A stretch of DNA of 13,487 bases, from contig CALCSA010000350.1 in the NCBI GenBank assembly GCA_937894185.1, forward strand, positions 1 to 13,487, written 5' to 3'. The DNA is from an uncultured Clostridia bacterium (GTDB taxonomy: Bacteria > Bacillota > Clostridia > Oscillospirales > Ruminococcaceae). Below are positions 1 through 6,009 of this stretch, one piece after another. Below the pieces are notes generated by a model. It ran no database searches. It saw nothing but the letters and a program-made list of their open reading frames with translations, and had not been told where the DNA came from. The translations under genes were made by a program, and so were the position numbers. How positions within the stretch are numbered: position 1 is the stretch's first letter; every line of letters begins with the position of its first letter.

Positions 1-50
1 CTCAAAAAACTCTATCCCGTTTTTGCGTGATCCCTGAATGGTCAGACTAC

Positions 51-129
51 TAGGGGGTTTTTCCAATGGCTCGGCCACCATGACAAGGGAACCCTAGAGG
101 GTTTTTCCAATGGCCCGGCCACCATGACA
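51..129. repeat. Partial 35-bp direct repeat, 44-bp period
   Basis: Bases 51-85 and 95-129 match at 33 of 35 positions (differences at 54/98 and 71/115). The repeated unit is the part of the pseudogene that encodes a Gly-Phe-Ser-Asn-Gly stretch. The 44-bp period is not a multiple of three, so the upstream copy is out of frame with the downstream one. Both copies lie at the left end of the decayed regulator fragment. A local duplication is the simplest reading; an assembly slip cannot be excluded. Confidence 0.8.
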
Positions 130-248
130 GTGATATGTATGAACTACGCCTCGGAAATTATCAATTCCCCAAATGCCAACATTGCAGACAAAATGATTAC
201 GTTATCGTTCCCGGCAACAAGTTTCTGCTGGGGGGCGGCGTCGCAGGT
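85..248 (+). pseudogene. Decayed fragment of a LacI-SBP fusion paralogue
   Basis: Read in frame from 85, this stretch gives KGTLEGFSNGPATMTV followed by MNYASEIINS, which matches KGALEGFANGSAAMTV and MNYASDIVNS of the intact regulator at 6010-8178. At the DNA level it aligns to 7660-7824; by hand count about 127 of 164 bases agree, with one 1-base deletion near 196. After that deletion the similarity continues in the next frame (VPGNKFLLGGGVAG against VPSNKPLLGGGVVG). Only about 55 codons of the solute-binding domain survive, with no start, no HTH and no C-terminus. Third-position changes and conserved glycines suggest it was once coding. It is a relic of a paralogue, not an exact recent copy. 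Confidence 0.85.
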
Positions 249-286
249 CCTGCTGTGGGATCATCGAGAAAATGACAAAACACTAT

Positions 287-319
287 GTTCCCCGAAAAGC
301 ATAAAGCTCTCCGGGGAAC
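287..319 (-). terminator. Hairpin, possible terminator of the minus-strand operon
   Basis: GTTCCCCG (287-294) pairs with CGGGGAAC (312-319), and a GC/GC pair sits nearer the loop. On the minus strand the stem lies 14 bases past the stop codon of the small gene ending at 333 and is followed by an AT-rich, U-containing stretch (ATAGTGTTTTGTCATTTT). There is no continuous U-tract, so intrinsic termination is plausible but not strong. Confidence 0.5.
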
Positions 320-332
320 ACAGTTGCTGTGC

Positions 333-632
333 CTAAAGGTAGTAATCCAAGCCTTGCACCGCCTTGGAGCCTTGATTGTTTTTTATAACATAGAAATAGG
401 GGCGATCGGAACTAGTGCTGCTTTGGTTAAACACACTTCCAGAAACAATAAACTCACCGTTTCCATCCAGCTTGCACATCCCCTGATGGTGGGAAATAAG
501 GTCGGCAGATTGCCCGGAGCCGGGTGCACGGTCAATATTGGTCAGCTTAAAAGCCTTTGCATTGCCAGCCACATGACTGAGATCGGCAAATTTCTGTTCC
601 AGGTTGGAAGCCCTGTGTATCGTAGCAAACAT
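333..632 (-). CDS. Small hypothetical protein, 99 aa
   Basis: I do not recognise this protein. The case for a real gene is the ribosome binding site: AAAGGAG sits 8 bases before the ATG at 632. The product is soluble-looking, with no signal peptide or membrane segment. The second half contains HHQGMCKLDGNGEFIVSGS and then PYFYVI, which faintly resembles repeat blades in some beta-propeller proteins; this is a weak impression only. If so, at 99 aa it would be just the N-terminal part of a larger ancestor, cut short by the TAG at 333. It lies 136 bases downstream of the hydrolase gene on the same strand, so it could be the last gene of the transporter operon or be expressed from its own promoter. 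Confidence 0.6.
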   Translation of the reverse strand: MFATIHRASNLEQKFADLSHVAGNAKAFKLTNIDRAPGSGQSADLISHHQGMCKLDGNGEFIVSGSVFNQSSTSSDRPYFYVIKNNQGSKAVQGLDYYL

Positions 633-696
633 AGTAATCTCCTTTCGACCGTGGTTGGCAAGCCAATGTCCTAAAGCCTTTTGCTCGCTAAATGCT

Positions 697-726
697 TATA
701 TAGATTGTAATGCGAAGGCTTGTCAT
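697..726 (-). promoter_or_regulatory. Possible promoter of the small gene
   Basis: On the minus strand, ATGACA (721-726, five of six to the -35 consensus) is followed after 18 bases by TATATA (697-702, four of six). It lies about 65 bases upstream of the start at 632. No terminator is visible after the hydrolase stop, so readthrough from the operon is equally possible. Confidence 0.3.
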
Positions 727-768
727 TCTCGACTGAAATCTTTATGCTTTGAACCATTTGCAAATAAT

Positions 769-1833
769 TCAAGCATTTTTTGTATAGTATAAGCACGGTT
801 GCGCAGGATGGGCTAAGTCCGCATTCATCAAAACGTCTTGCTTGGTTGGTTGACCGGACTGCGTCTGAGAAACAGCGGCGCTACATAGTCGATCCCCAGC
901 TCTCGGCTTGCCCTTCAATAGAAAGCGCACGCAAGGATGGTGTAACTCATTGTCTTTCCACAGAAACGCATCGGTAAAGAGCACCTCGCAACCTTGGCCT
1001 TGCAGCAATGCAAGTATCTCGTGGCTGGGACAGTTGTCGGTTCTATCATTGGAAACGCTGATGACCGTACTGATAGGCGAGAACTGTTTTAGCAGGTGAG
1101 GAGTAAGACACTGCCGGTGACCGTGATGGGGCAGCTTGAGAATATCGCAAGGCCCCGGCTCGGTTCTCTGCCAGTGAGTCGTTCCCAAATCACCGGGCAG
1201 TTCAATTTCCCAGCCCTTCCAAGAAAGCCGTATGCGGATACTGGTATCGTTAATCCAGCTGTCCAGATCGGCAAGGGATCTGCTTTCCATCTCGGGCTGG
1301 ATGGCGCTTTGCCAGATGGCATCCTGTTTGGCACACAGGGCGTTGTCTCCGGAAAATACGCTTACCTGCAGATTTCCCGACCCAAGGAGATTCTTACCTT
1401 GGGTTTGATGGACCCGGCGGATGATGGTACCTTTGGCCTTTAGTTGCTTCAGGCTCTTACTGAAGATGTTGTATGCGGTGCAGAGATTTTCCGCCCCAGG
1501 TGAAAGGGGGCACTGGCCCATAAGCTGCTTGCCCCAAAAGCTCTCGGGCGGGAGGTGGTTACACCACACTTGGCCGATGGTACAATGCTCCATCACTTGG
1601 GCCAATCCCCCTACATGATCTAGATGGAGGTGGGTGATCACCACCAGATCAAGATGCTCCACCTTCTCCATTTGTAAAAAGCCTGCGGCACTGATGCGGG
1701 CGGAACCTTTTGGTACAGGGATATGAACATCGCCGCAATCCACCAGCATGGTAAAGATTGTGCGCTTCTCCTCCAACTCCCGGATTAAAATGCAGTCCCC
1801 ATATCCCACGTTGACAAAATCAATCAGGAGCAT
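769..1833 (-). CDS. ComEC-type MBL-fold metallohydrolase
   Basis: This is a zinc-dependent metallo-beta-lactamase-fold hydrolase of the kind found as the C-terminal domain of ComEC/Rec2, here as a free-standing protein of 354 aa. From the chosen start, the metal-binding motif THLHLDHVGG is at residues 67-76. Further signs of the fold are VDCGD near residue 31, a later LPGDLG, and ILKLPHHGH, close to the LKVPHHG motif of ComEC relatives. There is no signal peptide or membrane segment, so it should act in the cytoplasm. The substrate is unknown; family members cleave phosphodiesters or other esters. The ATG at 1833 is preferred to the one at 1842 because AAAGGA lies 8 bases before it. It overlaps the ATPase gene by 14 bases, which implies translational coupling. 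The last 45 residues or so look hydrophilic and are not an obvious part of the fold. Confidence 0.85.
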   Translation of the reverse strand: MLLIDFVNVGYGDCILIRELEEKRTIFTMLVDCGDVHIPVPKGSARISAAGFLQMEKVEHLDLVVITHLHLDHVGGLAQVMEHCTIGQVWCNHLPPESFWGKQLMGQCPLSPGAENLCTAYNIFSKSLKQLKAKGTIIRRVHQTQGKNLLGSGNLQVSVFSGDNALCAKQDAIWQSAIQPEMESRSLADLDSWINDTSIRIRLSWKGWEIELPGDLGTTHWQRTEPGPCDILKLPHHGHRQCLTPHLLKQFSPISTVISVSNDRTDNCPSHEILALLQGQGCEVLFTDAFLWKDNELHHPCVRFLLKGKPRAGDRLCSAAVSQTQSGQPTKQDVLMNADLAHPAQPCLYYTKNA

Positions 1834-2899
1834 TTCCCTCATCCTTTAACACGTGGAGTTTCGGCAGATCCAGATTAATGCGCACCTTGCCGGAAATGGC
1901 TCCGGTTAAACCGGGGTTGGAGTCGTCCACAATGAGAGTGTGGTTGTTGCACCTCACAAAATAGCGAATGTAGCGCCCCAAAAAGCTGTAGTTTTCAATT
2001 TCGCCTGTTAGCTGCCCCTCTCCGGAACCCTCCTCGCAAACGGTCATGCATTCGGGCCGGACCATAACAATGCAGCGGTCTCCTTCTTTAAGATCCACCT
2101 TTGTATCAAAGGTAAGGAGCTGATTGGGGTACCGAACCGTCATCGTCTTTCCGTTGTAAGATTGCACCACACCGGGTAGGAAGTTGACGGTTCCCACAAA
2201 ATCGGCTACAAAGCGGTTAACCGGGCGGAAGTAAATATCCCAAGGGGTTCCCAGTTGCTCGATTCGCCCCTTGCGCATGACAGCAATGATATCCGACATG
2301 GAAAGAGCCTCGTCCTGATCGTGGGTGACATATATGGCGGTGATGTGGAGCCGCTGCTGAATTTGCCGCAGCTCGGTGCGCACCTCCACCCGCAGCTTGG
2401 CGTCCAGATTGGAAAGAGGTTCGTCCAACAGCAGAATTTCCTGCCCCATGATCAGGGCCCGGGCAAAAGCCACCCGCTGCTGTTGACCCCCGGAAAGCTG
2501 CTTGGGAAAGCGCTTTTCCAGACCGGTGAGGTTAAACATCTCCAACATCTCGGCCACCCGGCGGTCCTGTTTCGCCTTGGGGGTTTTTCGCAGCTTGAGA
2601 CCGTAGGAGATGTTCTCGTACACTGTCATGTGAGGGAAGAGGGCGTATTCTTGAAACACCAGTGGAGTGTTCCTTTTAAAAGGCGGCAGGCCATTCATCC
2701 TTTTCCCGTCAATAAACACATCCCCCTCTTCCGGCTCCGAAAAACCGGCCAGCTGGCGCATCAGGGTGGTTTTTCCGCAGCCCGACGGCCCCAGCAAAGT
2801 GACAAAGCTCCCCTTGGGAATGCACAGAGAGATGTTGTCCAGCGCCACAAAATCATCAAAGCGTTTGGTGACATTTCGAAACTCAATAAAATTTTCCAT
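1820..2899 (-). CDS. ABC importer ATPase, FbpC/AfuC/PotA type
   Basis: This is the ATP-hydrolysing subunit of the importer encoded by the neighbouring genes; a dimer would dock on the cytoplasmic side of the permease. It has Walker A GPSGCGKTT (37-45), Q-loop Q83, signature LSGGQQQ (135-141), Walker B ILLLDEP (155-161) and switch His193. A C-terminal part from about residue 240 has the character of a TOBE domain, which in this group binds regulators or small ligands. The length, 359 aa, is normal for the Fe(III)/spermidine/2-aminoethylphosphonate class. The start is 12 bases after the permease stop, with GGAGG overlapping the intergenic gap. Its 3' end overlaps the hydrolase gene. The ATPase sequence does not reveal the substrate. 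Confidence 0.93.
   Translation of the reverse strand: MENFIEFRNVTKRFDDFVALDNISLCIPKGSFVTLLGPSGCGKTTLMRQLAGFSEPEEGDVFIDGKRMNGLPPFKRNTPLVFQEYALFPHMTVYENISYGLKLRKTPKAKQDRRVAEMLEMFNLTGLEKRFPKQLSGGQQQRVAFARALIMGQEILLLDEPLSNLDAKLRVEVRTELRQIQQRLHITAIYVTHDQDEALSMSDIIAVMRKGRIEQLGTPWDIYFRPVNRFVADFVGTVNFLPGVVQSYNGKTMTVRYPNQLLTFDTKVDLKEGDRCIVMVRPECMTVCEEGSGEGQLTGEIENYSFLGRYIRYFVRCNNHTLIVDDSNPGLTGAISGKVRINLDLPKLHVLKDEGNAPD
1842..1847 (-). promoter_or_regulatory. Ribosome binding site deciding the hydrolase start
   Basis: AAAGGA on the minus strand is 8 bases from the ATG at 1833 but overlaps the alternative ATG ending at 1842. This favours the shorter product that begins MLLIDFVNVG. Confidence 0.6.
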
Positions 2900-2911
2900 A
2901 TCCCTTTCCTC

Positions 2912-4561
2912 CTACAACTCCAGCTGGATACCCTGCCGCCGGAGCACAGCCTGCGAGACCTTGAGCACTGTAAAGGCGATGGCAATCAGGGTGATCGTAA
3001 AGGCGGCGGCGCTGCCCCACTGCCCGGTTTCCACCAGACCCATAATGGAAATGGTACCCACAATGGTACGGGGCGCGTATAGAAAGATTACCACGCTCAG
3101 GCAGGTGACCGACCGCAGAAAGCTCAGCACAAAGCCAGAGATAAAAGGCCCCTTAAGCAAAGGCAAAATCACATCCCGAAAGCTTATAAAGCTGCTGGCC
3201 CCCAGATTGAGAGCAGCGTCCTCCACCGAGGCGCTGATCTGCTGTAACCCGGCGGTACAGGCGCTGTAGCAGGTGGGAATATTCCAAAACAGCAGGGCCA
3301 GCACCATAATGGTGGCGGTTCCGGTTAGCTCCAAAGGCGGTTGGTTAAAGGCCATGACAAAGCCAATGCCAAGAAAAATTCCCGGAATCGCACCGGGCAG
3401 AATGGCCAGAAAGTCCAGTAGATTATTGACCCCTACCTGCTTTTTCTGGACAATGTAGGCCAGCACCATGGCCAGCAGGGATGCTCCCAAAGAGGCCATA
3501 AAGCCAAACTTGATGCTGTTCCAAATTTGCTCGCCCTTCTGGAAGACATAGGCCATATTGTTTAAAGTCAGGGTCCAGTCATACCCCCAGGTTTTGGTAA
3601 AGGCGCCCAGGGCAAGAGAGCCGTAGACCAGCAGCACAAAGAGAGAAACCGCCATGGTCAGGGAAAAGAGTCCCCACTTGACCCAGGCCGGGGTCCTTAG
3701 GGGAACCAGGGAGATTTCCTTGCCGGTGATGGTCACATAGGAGCGCTTGCCTACCCAAAACCGATTGATAATAAAGATGGCCAAAGCCGGTACCAGTAGG
3801 GCGGAGGCCAACACCGCAGCGGTGTTCATGTCGTACCAGCCGGAAATTTGCATGTAGGCCTCGGTGGGCAGCAGGGCCATGTCCCCGCCAATCATCATAG
3901 GGTTGCCAAAATCGCAGAGCACGTTGACCGCCGCGATCAGGGCTCCCCCCGCCACTCCCGGCCGGCACAGGGGCCAGAACACATCCCGGAACACCTGCCA
4001 GCGGGTAGCGCCCATGTTGTAGGCGGCGTATTCCAGATTAGGGGATATTTTTTGCAGCACCCCCAAAATCACCGAATAGGCATAGGGGAAAAAGGTAACG
4101 GTTTGAACGATCCAAAGCCCCAGCTTGCCGTAAATATCCACGTGGAGTCCCAGCAGTCCTTTGGTAATAATCCCCTGAATCCCAAACAGCAGAATGTAGC
4201 TCAGGGCCACAATAAAGGGGGGTGATACAATGGGAAGCAGGGCCACAAAGCGGAAAAGACCCTTGCAGGGCACATCCAGACGGGAAAACAGTCTGTTTAT
4301 GACCCTTGTTTCCACCGTACAGGACAGGGTGGAAACAAGGGTCATAAACAGACTGTTTTTCAGAGCGTTGATCCAGCGGCGCTTGACAAACAGCTGGGCG
4401 TAATCCGATACTTGCGGCACGGTGATCACCTTGATGACGGGCCAGACGGTAAAGTAACCCACCAGCAAAATGATCAGCACAATGACCCCAAGAAGCAGAG
4501 GCTCGTTTTTCAGCCGCTTCATTTCCTTAACCGATTCGTGTAGAGTTGTACCCGCCGCCAT
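2912..4561 (-). CDS. ABC permease, two fused domains (FbpB/AfuB type)
   Basis: This is a 549-aa inner-membrane permease made of two homologous halves, as is usual for FbpB/AfuB and ThiP. Each half has an EAA loop that contacts the ATPase: EYAAYNMGATRWQVFRDV and EDAALNLGASSFISFRDV. The ATG at 4561 is chosen because AAGGAGAGG lies 7 bases before it; the 38 codons upstream overlap the lipoprotein gene and a hairpin. The gene is anomalous near residues 68-93. A perfect 32-bp inverted repeat puts VETRVINRLF where the paired position in the second half reads LLAMVLAYIV. The two halves have the same spacing there, 42 residues from Asn-Ser to Leu-Pro. This places charged residues in a predicted membrane helix. 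The reading frame stays open, but transport may be impaired; an assembly error is an alternative. Confidence 0.92.
   Translation of the reverse strand: MAAGTTLHESVKEMKRLKNEPLLLGVIVLIILLVGYFTVWPVIKVITVPQVSDYAQLFVKRRWINALKNSLFMTLVSTLSCTVETRVINRLFSRLDVPCKGLFRFVALLPIVSPPFIVALSYILLFGIQGIITKGLLGLHVDIYGKLGLWIVQTVTFFPYAYSVILGVLQKISPNLEYAAYNMGATRWQVFRDVFWPLCRPGVAGGALIAAVNVLCDFGNPMMIGGDMALLPTEAYMQISGWYDMNTAAVLASALLVPALAIFIINRFWVGKRSYVTITGKEISLVPLRTPAWVKWGLFSLTMAVSLFVLLVYGSLALGAFTKTWGYDWTLTLNNMAYVFQKGEQIWNSIKFGFMASLGASLLAMVLAYIVQKKQVGVNNLLDFLAILPGAIPGIFLGIGFVMAFNQPPLELTGTATIMVLALLFWNIPTCYSACTAGLQQISASVEDAALNLGASSFISFRDVILPLLKGPFISGFVLSFLRSVTCLSVVIFLYAPRTIVGTISIMGLVETGQWGSAAAFTITLIAIAFTVLKVSQAVLRRQGIQLEL
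4285..4359. repeat. Perfect 32-bp inverted repeat inside the permease gene
   Basis: Bases 4285-4316 and 4328-4359 are exact reverse complements, separated by 11 bases. On the minus strand the right-hand arm (4359 to 4328) encodes KNSLFMTLVST, which fits the family consensus at this place. The left-hand arm encodes VETRVINRLF, which does not. The right arm is therefore the likely original and the left arm the copy. Confidence 0.97.
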
Positions 4562-4583
4562 ACGCTCACCTCTCCTTGTATAG

Positions 4584-4618
4584 GGGAAACTCCCCGCCAC
4601 GGGGGTGGGGAGTTTCCC
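4584..4618 (-). promoter_or_regulatory. Stable hairpin between lipoprotein and permease genes
   Basis: GGGAAACTCCCC (4584-4595) and GGGGAGTTTCCC (4607-4618) are a perfect 12-bp inverted repeat with an 11-base loop. It lies in the 73-base gap after the lipoprotein stop and is not followed by a U-tract. In many importer operons such a hairpin protects the upstream lipoprotein mRNA so that the binding protein is made in excess over the permease; that role is inferred here. Confidence 0.8.
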
Positions 4619-4634
4619 GGTGTTAATGTCGCCG

Positions 4635-5753
4635 TTAGCCGCGGTTGGCGGTGATTTCATTTTCGAACCACTCAACGACAGAGGGCTTCATCTCTCCGGC
4701 TTTGGCCCGATTGTAATCTACCAGATCCACCTCGTCAATGGTAGGCAGCCCCTCGGGAGCAGGCACATCCTCCCGTACCGAGTAGCGGTTTGCAATATCC
4801 CGGTTTAGCTCCCCAGCCTCTTTGGTTAGCAGCCAGTCAATAAAGGCCTTGCCATTTTCCGGATTGGGGCCGCCCTTGACCAGAGCCGCACCGCCAATTT
4901 CAAAGGCAGTCTTTTCAGGAATGACGATCTCCATGGGGTAACCCTGCTTCTGGGTCTTAAAGATGTCGTGAACCCAGGACATCCCCACGATAAATTCGCC
5001 GGTAGCCACAGGGCTGATGCAGTCCCCCGCGCCCTTATAGTAGTGGTGAACCACCTGATCCAGCTTCTTCAGATACTCTTTTCCGCCGTCCTCGCCCAGA
5101 CGGAAAATTTGGTTGGCGCAGAAAATGTAGCCACCTCCCGCCGTCGCCGGGTTGGAGGTGACAAAGACGTCCTTGTAGCGCTCATCCAGCAGATCGTCCC
5201 AGGTTTTGGGCCGTTCCAGGCCCTTGGGGGCCAGCTCGGCATCGAAGCGGCCGGTGTTGATGACGATGCCCAAAACCCCCATATACCAGCCGTTCCAGTA
5301 GCCGTTGGGGTCCACAAACATGGGGTCGATGTCGGCGGTCTTGGGGGAGGGGTACTTTTCAAAGGCGCCTACCGCCCCCAGAGGATCGTACAGGTCCACC
5401 GAACCGCCTACCATCACGTCGGCTTTGGGATTGGCCATTTCGGCCTGCACTCTGGCCGCAAGATCTCCGCCGCCCAGGCGGATGTACTCAATCTCAATGC
5501 CGGTCAACTTTTTGTACTCCTTCTGAATCGCCAGAATATCATCTTCGTTGAGGGCGGCGTACACCACCAACTGTTTGCTGCCCGTGGCCTCGGGTTGGGC
5601 CGGTGCAGATTCTGCGGGGGCGGGAGCCGGTTGGCTGGTGGAAGATGCCGGAGGGGGAGTTTCGGCCGGGCTGGCAGCGCCACCTCCGCACGCGGTCAGG
5701 CCAAGCACCAGCACGAAGGTCATCAGGATGGACAGAACTTTAATTGTACGCAT
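4635..5753 (-). CDS. ABC substrate-binding lipoprotein, Fe(III)/AfuA type
   Basis: This is the extracellular ligand-binding subunit of the importer. A lipoprotein signal peptide with lipobox LTAC places the modified cysteine at residue 22. A Pro/Ala/Ser-rich linker follows to about residue 57. The mature domain starts KQLVVYAALNEDDILAIQKE, the usual opening of the Fe(III)/AfuA/FutA group of binding proteins, and contains ADVMVGGSVD and the late RYSVREDVPAPEGLPTIDEV segment seen in that group. The length of 372 aa is normal. AAAGGAG precedes the ATG by about 12 bases, a rather long spacing. It is the first gene of the operon, behind the promoter at 5816-5844. Members of this group bind Fe(III), hexose phosphates (AfuA) or phosphonates; LacI-type control points to an organic ligand, but this is not proved. 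Confidence 0.9.
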   Translation of the reverse strand: MRTIKVLSILMTFVLVLGLTACGGGAASPAETPPPASSTSQPAPAPAESAPAQPEATGSKQLVVYAALNEDDILAIQKEYKKLTGIEIEYIRLGGGDLAARVQAEMANPKADVMVGGSVDLYDPLGAVGAFEKYPSPKTADIDPMFVDPNGYWNGWYMGVLGIVINTGRFDAELAPKGLERPKTWDDLLDERYKDVFVTSNPATAGGGYIFCANQIFRLGEDGGKEYLKKLDQVVHHYYKGAGDCISPVATGEFIVGMSWVHDIFKTQKQGYPMEIVIPEKTAFEIGGAALVKGGPNPENGKAFIDWLLTKEAGELNRDIANRYSVREDVPAPEGLPTIDEVDLVDYNRAKAGEMKPSVVEWFENEITANRG

Positions 5754-5815
5754 AGGTATCGTGTTCTCCTTTCAGTGTGTTGGGTAATCTTGGTATTCCT
5801 GAGTTTGCTATCTTC

Positions 5816-5844
5816 AGTATAAAGACGTTATTTGAACGTGTCAA
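5816..5844 (-). promoter_or_regulatory. Sigma-A promoter of the importer operon
   Basis: On the minus strand TTGACA (5839-5844) is followed after exactly 17 bases by TATACT (5816-5821, five of six). Transcription would start near 5809, leaving an untranslated leader of about 55 bases before the lipoprotein gene. The spacer contains the small inverted repeat ACGTT-ATTTG-AACGT (5825-5839). Confidence 0.85.
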
Positions 5845-5849
5845 TAGTT

Positions 5850-5877
5850 TTTACAAAATATCGAGTTATTTTGTTAA
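5850..5877. promoter_or_regulatory. 28-bp palindrome, candidate operator
   Basis: TTACAAAATA (5851-5860) and TATTTTGTTA (5867-5876) are inverted with one mismatch, and one further base pair extends the arms on each side. It sits 5 bases upstream of the operon's -35 box. The size and symmetry suit a LacI-family dimer, and the gene for such a protein starts 130 bases away. The half-site TACAAAATA recurs at 5915-5923, 63 bases on. The protein that binds here is inferred. Confidence 0.55.
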
Positions 5878-5942
5878 TATTGCTATGTGACGCTATGGTT
5901 TAGTTGTTTATTAATACAAAATAAATTGTTTTAGCTAATCTA

Positions 5943-5971
5943 TTGTCAAATCATCCAAATCCATGTAAACT
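5943..5971 (+). promoter_or_regulatory. Possible promoter of the LacI-SBP gene
   Basis: TTGTCA (5943-5948, five of six) and TAAACT (5966-5971, four of six) are 17 bases apart on the plus strand. A start near 5978 would give a leader of about 30 bases that includes the AAAGGAGG ribosome binding site before the GTG at 6010. The second TACAAAATA half-site lies 20 bases upstream. Confidence 0.45.
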
Positions 5972-6009
5972 AGGAATAGAAACAATTCGGCGGGAAAGGA
6001 GGGGGAGCG

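Noticed and set aside
4968..5822. Plus-strand open frame of 284 codons opposite the lipoprotein gene
   Set aside because: It is rich in Gly, Ala and Arg, as expected from the complement of a GC-biased gene. It has no domain or start signal.
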